DNA of 15,426 nucleotides from an uncultured Lachnospiraceae bacterium (GTDB taxonomy: Bacteria; Bacillota; Clostridia; Lachnospirales; Lachnospiraceae). The notes beneath the pieces were generated by a model that saw only the letters and a program-made list of their open reading frames with translations, was not told where the DNA came from and ran no database searches. This document shows positions 6,709 to 13,274 of this stretch, in pieces (within the stretch, counting starts at the first letter, position 1; every line of letters begins with the position of its first letter). The translations under genes were made by a program, and so were the position numbers. The stretch is from positions 1 to 15,426 of the forward strand of contig CALZEZ010000006.1 of NCBI GenBank assembly GCA_945643825.1, written 5' to 3'.

Positions 6709-8904
6709 CTATTTCAAATATTCTGAGATCAGCAGACTTCCCTTATCTACCGTTATTTCAACGGCGCCACTCCTATCTGTTCTGTAAACTACAGTGCCAA
6801 CCTCCTGTAGTCTATTCAGCGTTTCACTATGCGGATGTCCATATGTATTACCTGCGCCTGCTGAAATAACCGCAAAAGACGGAGGATAATCCTGTAAATG
6901 TTTTAAAGGCGTGGAATACTTTGAACCATGATGTGCAATCTTCCATATCAGGATGCAGTCAGCTTCTGCCTGTTCCTCATTCTTTGGAAGATATCGAACC
7001 GCCTCCTGCCACATCTGCTCTTCTCCCTGCCCAGTCACATCTCCTGTAAGCAGAAGCTGCACGGATCTGTTTGATACCAGAAAGCAAAGTGAATTCTCAT
7101 TTGGATCATTCGCCGCGGCTCCCTCATGCGGATGAATACAGCGAATCTGCAGTTCACCCTCCGAGATTGTCATTCCTGCATGAAAATAATGCAGCGCAAT
7201 TCCATATCTTTCTGCACACGCTTCCAGCTCACGGTAAGCTTCATCCTTCGCCGTATCCGCAATATCCGGCAGGGCGATCGCATGTATCCGTATCCCATTC
7301 TCTCTGCCGTTTTCCATCAGCTCTACCACACCACAGATATGATCCTCATCCAGATGCGAGAGAAAAACGCACTCAATCTCATCTGCCCCCAAATATTTCA
7401 GATAGGGAATCATTCGATACTTGCCAACCTGACTCACTGTAGTCGATCCCCCGTCAAACAGATAGCTTCTGTTTCCTTCGCTTCTCACATAGATACAGTC
7501 ACCCTGTCCTACATCGAGAAACGTAATCCGGAAGGTTCCACCAAAACGCGCCGTCAGAAACAGAAGACCACATGCAAGCAGCAGATTCCTGCCAAGCTCT
7601 GTCATCTCCCGGCAGCGGTTCCACCACACCAGGAGTAATGCAAGAATCAGAACATACACGATAATCTGCCAGTGCTGTGAATGTCCCAGCACTTCATTCT
7701 GCCAGGAGAGGCTATCCCCTATGTGGCAAAGTCCCCGGTATAGCTTCAAAATCCAGGAAACCGGCCAGGCAAACAGCCGACCAACCACCGGAATACATAC
7801 TCCGGATACTAAAAGGCAGACCGATAGCTCCAATAAAACACTCATCAGGGGGATAACTAAAAGATTCAGCAAAAAAGAAATGTAAGGATACTCGTAATAA
7901 GAGCCCAGATGAATCGGCAGGGTCACCAGATAGATACACAGACATGAAGTCAATGGCTGAAGCCATTTCTTTGCTGAAAAGAGTGGAAGCAGCGCACCAA
8001 TTGCAAATACAGAAGCAAAGGAAAACAGATACCCACTGTGATAAAAAAACAGGGGCTCCTTAAAAAGCAACAAAACCGCGGCAAGCGCAAGTGCTGTCAG
8101 AAGATCATAGGTTCTCCCCAGCACCCGTGCCAACAGATGCATGGCAAACATAAACATCGCCCGAAAGGAGGATGCTGTCATCCCCACCAGGATTCCATAC
8201 AACAGCATGACAAACATTGCAAACATTGCCGAAGGGGTAATCGGCAGCCTGAGTTTTCGCAGAAGCTGATACAGACCCATGCCGAGAATGGAAATATGTA
8301 AGCCCGAAACCGTCAGGATGTGGACCACACCATTCCGCTTAAACAGCTCCTTGGTCGAGCTGTCCAGTCCGCTCTTCTCACCAAGCAGCATTGTTGCAAT
8401 GATACCCGCATCCTCCTCTGAAAGAAAGTCCGTCAATATCTCATTGAGCTTACAGCGAAGCTGCCATATGGATTCCCGCAGCCGATCATGCGATACGCTC
8501 TCCTTGAGCAGCACTGCACACACCAGGTCAAAGGACAGCCCCTGCGTAGCATAATAACGCACACCGTCAAAGCCACCCGGATTTCTCGCCTCTTCAAAAG
8601 TTCTAAGCTTTCCTCGCACCTGCACGATGCTACCGTAGGCCGGCTCTCTATCTGTAAAAACCCGAACCTTTTTCGCACTTTCCGAAATCGTTTTATCTTC
8701 TGTTGCAACGCGGTCAAGTGTAATTACACAGGACACGCAGCCGCTATTATCTGTCTGATACGCTTTTTGTACGACCTTCCCGGTCAATACAAGCTTATCC
8801 CCGGCATATCCGGAATAATCCGGAAACGGGAATGGAAAAATCTGCTGATACAGAAAGAAAAAAACAAGTATCAGCAGACATATCATACACAAGGGTCTCT
8901 TCAA
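6709..8904 (-). CDS. comEC: ComEC/Rec2 DNA-uptake channel protein
   Basis: Polytopic membrane protein that takes single-stranded DNA into the cell during natural transformation. The 731 aa carry the full family layout: an N-terminal hydrophobic helix (7-27) and an OB-like soluble region (35-130) with RNPGGFD at 107-113; the competence membrane domain with VVHILTVSGLHISILG at 193-208 and about nine further hydrophobic segments up to residue 450; and a metallo-beta-lactamase-like domain from 457 with FLDVGQGDC (462-470), the metal-site variant SHLDEDH (516-522), GDV (621-623) and HHGSKYST (658-665). Length and motifs suggest an intact protein. The start is TTG at 8904, with GAGGA about 9-10 nt upstream inside the end of the GerMN gene, whose stop is 6 bp away. 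This favours translational coupling. It is the last gene of the comEA-led operon. Function in uptake also needs other proteins (ComFA, pilus) not present here. Confidence 0.95.
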   Translation of the reverse strand: MKRPLCMICLLILVFFFLYQQIFPFPFPDYSGYAGDKLVLTGKVVQKAYQTDNSGCVSCVITLDRVATEDKTISESAKKVRVFTDREPAYGSIVQVRGKLRTFEEARNPGGFDGVRYYATQGLSFDLVCAVLLKESVSHDRLRESIWQLRCKLNEILTDFLSEEDAGIIATMLLGEKSGLDSSTKELFKRNGVVHILTVSGLHISILGMGLYQLLRKLRLPITPSAMFAMFVMLLYGILVGMTASSFRAMFMFAMHLLARVLGRTYDLLTALALAAVLLLFKEPLFFYHSGYLFSFASVFAIGALLPLFSAKKWLQPLTSCLCIYLVTLPIHLGSYYEYPYISFLLNLLVIPLMSVLLELSVCLLVSGVCIPVVGRLFAWPVSWILKLYRGLCHIGDSLSWQNEVLGHSQHWQIIVYVLILALLLVWWNRCREMTELGRNLLLACGLLFLTARFGGTFRITFLDVGQGDCIYVRSEGNRSYLFDGGSTTVSQVGKYRMIPYLKYLGADEIECVFLSHLDEDHICGVVELMENGRENGIRIHAIALPDIADTAKDEAYRELEACAERYGIALHYFHAGMTISEGELQIRCIHPHEGAAANDPNENSLCFLVSNRSVQLLLTGDVTGQGEEQMWQEAVRYLPKNEEQAEADCILIWKIAHHGSKYSTPLKHLQDYPPSFAVISAGAGNTYGHPHSETLNRLQEVGTVVYRTDRSGAVEITVDKGSLLISEYLK

Positions 8905-8910
8905 TGCTTT

Positions 8911-9855
8911 CTATTCCTCGTGGTTTGAATAAAGCAGCTCCAGGTTACGTTCAAAAACATTGGTCAGACTGATTGACTCCTGGTAGGTCAGATTTGTTTC
9001 TCCATTCACCGAAATCTGAACCTTATTGATATTAGACAGTTCCACCAGAGAATTTACCATAGAATATATGGCAATCTCAGGTGTCACAGAGTTGGTTTGC
9101 GTCAGAAAGCTGTCTGTCAGATTGACATAGCAGATTCCATCCTTTACCGTCACATTGACCACCTTGGTTTCCGGGTTAATGACCGGATAAAAGCCATCCT
9201 GGCTGGGGCCAAGAATCAGCTGCTCAACAACAAGCTTCTCCATGGATATATTGCTGGAGAAACGCACATTTCTGTTGCAGGCTAACAGCTTTGTCCCGGT
9301 TTCATCTGCAAAATAGAGACGCAAATCGGCCTGCTCGTAGGAATTGATCTCATCTCCTTCATTGTCAACAAACTGATCCGCAGTCATAGCACCGACTACA
9401 TTTCCCAAATTGTCCACAAGTGCCTCTCCACGCACCAGAAAGTTCACATGTGTTATTCCGTCAATCTGTGTCAGCGTCCTCACAACTGCCGCCCGTACAA
9501 GAATCTCTGTTGTCGGCGGCAGCTCTCTGTAATGCTCATCAAAATCCAACGTGATATGATTCTCCTCCGTATGATAGCTCAGGATCTTTACACTGTTCCC
9601 AATCGGAGGTCTATATTCCAATTTGTCAGGGATAAGCCCCAACTGTCCAATCAATTCATCAATCTGTTCGTTTCTGTTCTCCTGGGAAGCTTTTGTCTGA
9701 TACTGTTGCGTCACCAGGCCTGTTTCCGCATTGTTTAAATAGTAGATGGTCACATACCCTTCCGCCGACACATCACTTCCGCCACAGGCCACACCAAGCA
9801 AAAGTATAAGAGCACAGGACAGCAGGCAGACTACCCTTTTCTTTATTCCGTCCAC
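8911..9855 (-). CDS. GerMN-domain lipoprotein (two GerMN repeats)
   Basis: Predicted surface lipoprotein of about 314 aa. The start KKRVVCLLSCALILLLGVACGG has a basic region, hydrophobic helix and lipid-attachment candidate C24, although glycine at -3 makes the lipobox imperfect. Two GerMN-like domains (PF10646) follow, at roughly 32-160 and 178-300. Matching phrases in the two are ITLDFDEHYRELPPTTEILVRAAVVRTLTQI with THVNFLVRGE in the first, and CYVNLTDSFLTQ, EIAIYSMVNSLVEL and NKVQISVNGE in the second. GerM of Bacillus acts in spores, while actinobacterial LpqB with GerMN domains sits beside the MtrAB two-component system. Here the protein likewise directly follows a regulator/kinase pair, so an accessory role to that kinase is a fair inference. 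The GTG at 9853-9855 has AGGAGG 6 nt upstream and gives a proper signal peptide. The longer frame from 9888 overlaps the kinase gene and is less likely. Confidence 0.85.
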   Translation of the reverse strand: MDGIKKRVVCLLSCALILLLGVACGGSDVSAEGYVTIYYLNNAETGLVTQQYQTKASQENRNEQIDELIGQLGLIPDKLEYRPPIGNSVKILSYHTEENHITLDFDEHYRELPPTTEILVRAAVVRTLTQIDGITHVNFLVRGEALVDNLGNVVGAMTADQFVDNEGDEINSYEQADLRLYFADETGTKLLACNRNVRFSSNISMEKLVVEQLILGPSQDGFYPVINPETKVVNVTVKDGICYVNLTDSFLTQTNSVTPEIAIYSMVNSLVELSNINKVQISVNGETNLTYQESISLTNVFERNLELLYSNHEE

Positions 9856-9877
9856 AAAGCTCCTCCTTTCCAAATCA

Positions 9878-11329
9878 TCATGCAACATAGTTTAGCGGAA
9901 TCTTAATAGAGAACGTCGTTCCCTCTCCCTCGACACTGCTCACCTTGATTGAGCCGCGATGCATAAGAATCGCATTTCTCGCAATCGCAAGACCTAAACC
10001 TGTTCCACCAATTTCCCGGGAATGAGATTTATCCACCCGGTAAAAACGTTCATAAATATGTTCAATAGCATCCTCCGGAATTCCTATTCCGGAGTCGCTG
10101 ATATCCATGGTAAAAAACTGGTGATCCGCATCCAGACTCACCTTAACCCATCCATGCAGCTTATTATACTTGATTGCATTCTCCACAAGGTTCGATATAA
10201 CAAGCGTAAGCTTCACCTCGTCAACCTGAGCCTCCACAATACGGTTACTCTCAAAGACAACCTCAACATCCTGCTTTCTGGCAATCGGACGCAGTCTTTT
10301 CAGAATAAGCTCGGTGAGCTCATTGATGTTTACAAGACTCACCTTCAGCTCACCCGTAGTCTTGTCCATCTTTACGAGTGCAAGAAGATCAGTAATGATC
10401 TTATTCTCTCTGTCAATCTCTGTTACAATATCCTCCAAAAACTCGCGATAAAGCTCCGGCGATACATCCGGCTGCGCAAGCAGGGAATCAGCCAGAACCT
10501 TGATGGACGCGATCGGCGTCTTAAGCTCATGTGACACGTTTGCCACAAACTCCTGTCTGGAATCATCCAGAACCTTCATCCGTCCCATCAGCGCATTGAA
10601 GGTCTCTATAATATGCTCTGTCTCTACATAATCAGAGTGACTCACTTCAATCGGCCGGTCGGCATAGCCGTCCTTAACCTCTCCGATTGCCTGTGTTACA
10701 CGATTAATCGGTGCGGTAAAAAGCTTGGCGAGGATACTGGCCATCAGGAAGATAACAATAATCATCAGAATCTCTAAGACTAACGCCCGATGATTCAGAA
10801 TCTCGATCGTCTTCATAATGGTATCTGTTGAAACACTCGTAAGCATTACTCCCACCACCATGGATTCTCCGTCCTTTGTCTGCGACTGGATCGGAGTCGT
10901 CAGCTCGATATAACCGTTTCTGGCATCATAATTTGCGACCGATTCTCCCTTAAAGCATCGGATAACCTCCTGCGAAATCGCATATTTCCCTTCACTGATA
11001 CCATAGGTATCCTTAATAACCCGAAAATTGCTGTTGATAATCAGAACTCGTCCATCGTATAGATTGGAGAGCTGCTCCAACTCCGCATTAATCACATCAG
11101 AGGGACTGCCTTGAAGATAATTGTAAGTAATCAGGTGATTTGCAATGATTTTTAACTGTATGGATACATCAGATGTGCGAACGCTGATCGCACGAGCCTC
11201 ATAGCTCGAAATGATACTGTACCGGATACCGATACTCGGAAGGGTACCCGCGCACAGAATGATAAGAAAGATACGCACATTCATCCTGCGTAACATATTT
11301 CTGACAAAAAGCTTACACTTTAACCACAT
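9878..11329 (-). CDS. Sensor histidine kinase, PhoR/WalK type
   Basis: Inner-membrane sensor kinase partnering with the adjacent OmpR-family regulator. Order over 483 aa: TM1 at about 17-36; an extracytoplasmic region of about 140 residues (40-180) with IINSNFRVIKDTYG and NGYIELTTPI, like sensors of the PhoR/WalK/ResE group; TM2 at 181-201; HAMP (202-255); HisKA with H267 in FVANVSHELKTPIASI; HATPase with N384 (LVENAIKYNK), SDSGIGIP (411-418), ERFYRVDKSHSR and GGTGLGLAIA (441-450). All catalytic boxes are intact. The linker between HAMP and HisKA is short, with no room for the PAS domain found in WalK. The ATG at 11329 has AAGGG about 8 nt upstream, overlapping the end of the regulator gene 12 bp before it. 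The GerMN lipoprotein follows after 22 bp. The signal sensed is not evident from sequence. Confidence 0.95.
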   Translation of the reverse strand: MWLKCKLFVRNMLRRMNVRIFLIILCAGTLPSIGIRYSIISSYEARAISVRTSDVSIQLKIIANHLITYNYLQGSPSDVINAELEQLSNLYDGRVLIINSNFRVIKDTYGISEGKYAISQEVIRCFKGESVANYDARNGYIELTTPIQSQTKDGESMVVGVMLTSVSTDTIMKTIEILNHRALVLEILMIIVIFLMASILAKLFTAPINRVTQAIGEVKDGYADRPIEVSHSDYVETEHIIETFNALMGRMKVLDDSRQEFVANVSHELKTPIASIKVLADSLLAQPDVSPELYREFLEDIVTEIDRENKIITDLLALVKMDKTTGELKVSLVNINELTELILKRLRPIARKQDVEVVFESNRIVEAQVDEVKLTLVISNLVENAIKYNKLHGWVKVSLDADHQFFTMDISDSGIGIPEDAIEHIYERFYRVDKSHSREIGGTGLGLAIARNAILMHRGSIKVSSVEGEGTTFSIKIPLNYVA

Positions 11330-11341
11330 GGAAAATGCCCT

Positions 11342-12031
11342 TTACTGCTTGTAAAAATAACCTACCCCCCACTTTGTGTGCACATACTTCGGCTCTCCGG
11401 GATTCTTCTCAATCTTCTCACGCAGTCGGCGTATATGTACATCCACCGTACGCACATCCCCCGGATAGTCGCTTCCCCAGACCAGCTTCAGCAAATTCTC
11501 CCTGCTGTACACCTTGTCGGGATTGCATACTAAAAGCTCCAACACCTCAAATTCCTTGGCTGTCAGATTCACTTCCTTTTCACAAATATAGGCTCTTCTG
11601 TTCTCACGATCCAGGCGCATATCACCGCTCTCGATAATCCTCGCCCTCTCGTTCGCGTTTTCTCTCGGAGCGGTACGCCGCATAATCGCCTTAATGCGGG
11701 CTTTCATTTCAAGAATATTAAACGGCTTAGTGATATAGTCATCTGCCCCATACTCCAGTCCAAGGATCTTATCCATATCATCTCCTTTGGCTGTCAGCAT
11801 GACAATAGGCACATCCGAGAATTCCCTGATCTGTTGGCAGACCTCAAAGCCGGTAAGCTTGGGAAGCATGATATCCAAAAGAATCATGTCATAATGATTA
11901 TTTTTGGCACATTGAAGTCCTTCTTCCCCATCATAAGCGCAATCAACCTGCATGCCATCCTGCTCTAAGCTGAACCGGATCCCCTTCACGATCAGTTTCT
12001 CATCATCTACCACTAAAACTTTTTTTGCCAT
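11342..12031 (-). CDS. OmpR/PhoB-family response regulator
   Basis: DNA-binding regulator phosphorylated by the following kinase. The receiver domain (1-120) has VVDDEKLIVKGI with D9/D10, phospho-acceptor D53 in LLDIMLPKLTGFEV, T80 and K102 (YITKPFNILE). The winged-helix output domain (about 133-228) shows LTAKEFEVLELL, YSRENLLKLVWG and DVRTVDVHIRRLREKIE with WGVGYFY at the end, close in style to WalR/PhoP-type regulators. At 229 aa the length is normal. The ATG at 12031 follows comEA by 26 bp and has only a weak purine-rich ribosome site (GAGAG is too distant), so coupling to upstream translation is possible. Targets are unknown. Autoregulation of the comEA promoter through the dyad at 12726-12753 is a reasonable but untested idea. 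Confidence 0.95.
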   Translation of the reverse strand: MAKKVLVVDDEKLIVKGIRFSLEQDGMQVDCAYDGEEGLQCAKNNHYDMILLDIMLPKLTGFEVCQQIREFSDVPIVMLTAKGDDMDKILGLEYGADDYITKPFNILEMKARIKAIMRRTAPRENANERARIIESGDMRLDRENRRAYICEKEVNLTAKEFEVLELLVCNPDKVYSRENLLKLVWGSDYPGDVRTVDVHIRRLREKIEKNPGEPKYVHTKWGVGYFYKQ

Positions 12032-12057
12032 TTGTCTATGTAAACTCTCTTTCTGTC

Positions 12058-12663
12058 CTATTTTACCTTAATCCGGTCCTTTATCTTTGCGTATGCGGCA
12101 TCCTTGATTCCCGGAACATTCATTATCTGTGTTTCCTCGGTAAAGCCGCCGTTTTCCTCCCGGTATGCAATGATGCTCTGTGCCCGGCTGGATCCGATTC
12201 CGGGAAGCGTGCAAAGCTCTGCTTCCCCCGCTGTATTGATATTAACTCTCCCGTCTGCTTCAGAATGATCAAACGCAGCTGCCCCGCCCATAGTCATCGA
12301 CTGTGCTTCTTCCATACTCGGAACATAAACCTGCATTCCATCTGTGAGCGGCATTGCAAGATTCAGAGAACTGGGACTTGCCTCCTCCAGAAAGCCGCCG
12401 GCTGCATCTACTGCATCAACGATCCGACAGTCTCCGGATAATTCATATACTCCGGGCACACAGACACTTCCGCATACATGAACCCGATAGACAGAAGTCT
12501 CCTCCTGCTTCACATCCTGCTGCGGCTCCTCCTGAGACTGCATTTCCACGATTTGCGCTGTTTCTTCGATCCACACGGGTTCTTCTGTTTTCTGCGCACA
12601 ACCGCATAAAAGTGCCCCACATACCAAAAGCTGCATTGCACCTGTTCTTAATTTTCTTCTCAT
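12058..12663 (-). CDS. comEA: ComEA-type DNA receptor, lipoprotein form (SLBB plus helix-hairpin-helix)
   Basis: Surface double-stranded DNA receptor for natural transformation. From the ATG at 12661-12663 the 201-aa protein begins MRRKLRTGAM, has a hydrophobic helix and ends in lipobox LCGC with C22, so it is probably lipid-anchored. Bacillus ComEA uses a transmembrane helix instead. Residues 25-57 are an acidic, Gln/Glu-rich spacer. Residues about 57-115 form an SLBB domain (VYRVHVCGSV, GVYEL, RIVDAVDAAGGF, GMQVYVPS). Residues 139-200 form the tandem helix-hairpin-helix DNA-binding domain: RVNINTAGEAELCTLPGIG, RAQSIIAYRE, then NVPGIKDAAYAKIKDRI. AAAGGA lies 4 nt before this ATG. A longer frame to 12720 lacks a ribosome site and would start at the predicted transcript start, so it is rejected. 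First gene of the operon ending in comEC. The Bacillus comE operon has comEB between these genes, and here it is replaced by signalling genes. Confidence 0.92.
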   Translation of the reverse strand: MRRKLRTGAMQLLVCGALLCGCAQKTEEPVWIEETAQIVEMQSQEEPQQDVKQEETSVYRVHVCGSVCVPGVYELSGDCRIVDAVDAAGGFLEEASPSSLNLAMPLTDGMQVYVPSMEEAQSMTMGGAAAFDHSEADGRVNINTAGEAELCTLPGIGSSRAQSIIAYREENGGFTEETQIMNVPGIKDAAYAKIKDRIKVK

Positions 12664-12673
12664 AACTTCCTTT

Positions 12674-12700
12674 CCGGTTCCATTCCCCGTCAGGGACCGG
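12674..12700 (-). promoter_or_regulatory. Possible leader stem-loop before comEA
   Basis: In the untranslated leader, CCGGT (12696-12700) can pair with ACCGG (12674-12678), with an inner CCC-TGAC-GGG stem inside. The 3' side of the stem touches the AAAGGA ribosome site. It could modulate translation of comEA, but short GC-rich pairings arise by chance and no covariation evidence is available. Confidence 0.3.
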
Positions 12701-12724
12701 TAGAAGTCTCTCCATGACAATCTA

Positions 12725-12753
12725 ATTGTAAAATAAGAAGTTTCTTTTTACAA
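12725..12753 (-). promoter_or_regulatory. Promoter of the comEA-comEC operon
   Basis: Minus-strand -35 TTGTAA (12748-12753) and -10 TACAAT (12725-12730) with an ideal 17-bp spacer. Predicted transcript start is near 12718, leaving a leader of about 55 nt to the comEA ATG. It sits in the 101-bp gap downstream of the YdcZ-family gene, in which I see no terminator. Confidence 0.6.
12726..12753. repeat. Inverted repeat spanning the comEA promoter (candidate operator)
   Basis: A perfect 8-bp inverted repeat, TTGTAAAA and TTTTACAA, separated by 12 bp, covers the -35 box and ends in the -10 box. A second nested repeat (AAGAA-AC-TTCTT) is offset by one base from the same centre. It is AT-rich and not followed by a T run in either direction, so it does not look like a terminator. 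Placement suits a repressor site, but this is inference. Confidence 0.5.
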
Positions 12754-12764
12754 GCGTTTTTCCC

Positions 12765-13193
12765 TTATATCTTGAACAAAATAATCCCGGCAACTGCTAC
12801 AGCCATACCAATCATTTTTCGCCATGAAAACGGCTGTTTATCTACACCGAATAACCCAAACAGCTCGATCAGATAAGCTACGAGAACCTGTGATACTACA
12901 ATCAGCATAACCGATCTGGCCGGTCCAAGCAGCTCCATACCCTTAATCACCGTATAGGTGATGAAGGCTCCGATCACGCCGCCAAGCAGCATATATTTGG
13001 GTTCCACGAGCCACAGCTTCGTAAAGGAAAGTCGTTCCTTAAACAGCCATGCTGCAAGGCATACCACCATCGCACTAAACTGAATGAAGGCATTGGCTGT
13101 CCAGACGCCTGTGCTTTTGGTGACCTGTGTATTAAATACCCCCTGGATGCTCATTAAGGCCCCGGATAATAGGGAAATCAATATTCCAAACAT
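12765..13193 (-). CDS. YdcZ-family DMT small membrane transporter (DUF606)
   Basis: Hydrophobic 142-aa protein with about five predicted helices (roughly 1-20, 34-52, 68-86, 92-115, 125-142). It matches the YdcZ/DUF606 group of the drug/metabolite transporter superfamily: LLSGALMSIQGVFNTQ at 8-23, GVWTANAFIQF, KYMLLGGVIGAFITYT, and the ending MAVAVAGIILFKI. The substrate is unknown. Members of this half-sized group often occur as pairs or homo-oligomers, but only one copy is here. The ATG at 13191-13193 has AAGGAG 10 nt upstream. The open frame extends to 13271, but that would run through the terminator hairpin and lacks a ribosome site. The gene starts only about 20 bp after the T run of that terminator, leaving no room for its own promoter in between. 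Its expression may depend on readthrough. Confidence 0.88.
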   Translation of the reverse strand: MFGILISLLSGALMSIQGVFNTQVTKSTGVWTANAFIQFSAMVVCLAAWLFKERLSFTKLWLVEPKYMLLGGVIGAFITYTVIKGMELLGPARSVMLIVVSQVLVAYLIELFGLFGVDKQPFSWRKMIGMAVAVAGIILFKI

Positions 13194-13214
13194 ATGTGAT
13201 AGAATCTCCTTTTC

Positions 13215-13249
13215 AAAAAAATAGGCAGAAGAGCATAAAGCCCTCCTGC
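13215..13249 (-). terminator. Intrinsic terminator between the binding-protein gene and the YdcZ-family gene
   Basis: On the minus strand GCAGGAGGGC (13240-13249) pairs with GCTCTTCTGC (13225-13234) in a 10-bp stem with two G-T wobbles and a 5-nt loop. CTA and a run of seven Ts (13215-13221) follow. It begins about 25 bp after the solute-binding protein stop. The downstream ribosome site AAGGAG starts within a few bases of the T run. Confidence 0.75.
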
Positions 13250-13274
13250 TTATTCTATCCATAAAACACACAAA

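Noticed and set aside
9856..9888. Upstream ATG start for the GerMN lipoprotein, overlapping the kinase stop
   Set aside because: It would place charged residues before the signal peptide and include the AGGAGG ribosome site within the coding region. The GTG at 9855 fits better.
9878..12031. Calling the two-component system WalRK
   Set aside because: The regulator is WalR-like, but the kinase has no room for a PAS domain and the usual yycH/yycI/yycJ neighbours are absent. The comEA/comEC and GerMN context is different.
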